DNA of 5,035 nt from Brevundimonas sp. UBA4609 (GTDB taxonomy: Bacteria; Pseudomonadota; Alphaproteobacteria; Caulobacterales; Caulobacteraceae). Every line of letters starts with the position of its first letter. Within the stretch, counting starts at the first letter, position 1. Positions 4,719-5,035 of this stretch are shown piece by piece. The notes below the pieces were generated by a model. The model made no database searches. It saw nothing but the letters and a program-made list of their open reading frames with translations, and had not been told where the DNA came from. The position numbers and the translations under genes were made by a program. The stretch spans positions 1-5,035 of the forward strand of contig DGIZ01000180.1 of the NCBI GenBank assembly GCA_002386585.1, written 5' to 3'.

Positions 4719-5035
4719 GTGAGATTCGCCGTTCCGCCCTCTCCGGCCGACAAACTCGCCATCGCCCTGGTGGTTGAGCCTGATCGGTCCCGCCCGCTGC
4801 CGCCCGGCCAGCGGGAGGAGGCGACGCGCCACCTGCTGCAGACTGCGGGCGACGCCGGGGTCGGTCTGGTCGCCACCCGGCCCGAGGGCGACGCCGAGCG
4901 GATGTTGGGCCAAGCCTGGCCCTTCCCTTCGCCCTTCCGGGTCACCGTCCGCACCGTGCCCCTGGCCGACGGCCTGGACCGGGTCGAGGCGCGCGCCCGC
5001 CGCTCGCTGGAGCGCATGGGCCTGCCGCGCGGCGA
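4719..5035 (+). CDS. Unassigned protein, possibly aldo/keto reductase-like; 3' end outside window
   Basis: The frame is open from GTG 4719 to the window edge (105 residues, no stop), with the strong G/C third-position bias of a real gene. No ATG lies upstream in this frame before the stop at 4647, so GTG is the likely start; the ribosome site is poor. The protein begins M-R-F-A-V-P-P-S-P-A-D-K-L-A-I-A and has no signal peptide. A segment near the visible end (V-E-A-R-A-R-R-S-L-E-R-M-G-L, about residues 90-103) resembles the helix of aldo/keto reductases that precedes the substrate-side strand, where members have an S-L-x-R-L-G pattern. The usual early catalytic Asp/Tyr motif of that family is not evident, so the match may be to a divergent member or be wrong. 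The gene may be transcribed separately from the isomerase operon. Confidence 0.68.
   Translation, partial: MRFAVPPSPADKLAIALVVEPDRSRPLPPGQREEATRHLLQTAGDAGVGLVATRPEGDAERMLGQAWPFPSPFRVTVRTVPLADGLDRVEARARRSLERMGLPRG

Overview
This GC-rich window shows strong codon bias, tightly overlapping genes, intrinsic GTG starts and gene families typical of an alphaproteobacterium. Four good matches to the alphaproteobacterial EcfG/SigT general-stress promoter also fit. Caulobacterales, and Brevundimonas in particular, is my best guess from protein style, not from a search.

Layout from left to right. At 1-181 (-) is the front part of a small glycine-zipper lipoprotein that runs off the left edge. At 337-1311 (+) is a diacylglycerol-kinase-family lipid kinase, coupled by a 1-nt overlap to a calcineurin-like metallophosphoesterase at 1311-2099 (+). 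A strong bidirectional terminator hairpin at 2120-2145 separates this pair from a leftward block. That block holds a 59-aa DUF1328 (YtjA-like) membrane protein at 2169-2348 (-), and a coupled pair consisting of a DUF883/YqjD-like tail-anchored protein at 2849-3193 (-) and a YqjE-like 'phage holin family' membrane protein at 2451-2849 (-). Rightward again come a short fumarylacetoacetate-hydrolase-family enzyme at 3352-4005 (+), overlapped by a zeta-class GST of the maleylacetoacetate/maleylpyruvate isomerase type at 4002-4649 (+). Last is the 5' part of a GTG-start gene at 4719-5035 (+) that leaves the window and resembles an aldo/keto reductase only weakly.

The main observation is regulatory. 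Every transcription unit in the first 3.3 kb has a GGAAC-N16/17-CGTT element directly upstream on the correct strand: lipoprotein, kinase-phosphoesterase pair, DUF1328, and DUF883-holin pair. I found no other paired copies in the window. This suggests a compact general-stress-response island whose products act on or in the cell envelope: lipid phosphorylation, small membrane proteins and a glycine-zipper lipoprotein. It parallels the sigma-S-controlled osmB and yqjDE genes of enterobacteria. The copy before the kinase sits so close to its ATG that the mRNA is probably leaderless. The FAH-isomerase pair looks like an unrelated aromatic/tyrosine catabolic unit that lacks this element.

No rRNA, tRNA, CRISPR or insertion sequence is visible. 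No gene-free stretch exceeds about 160 bases.
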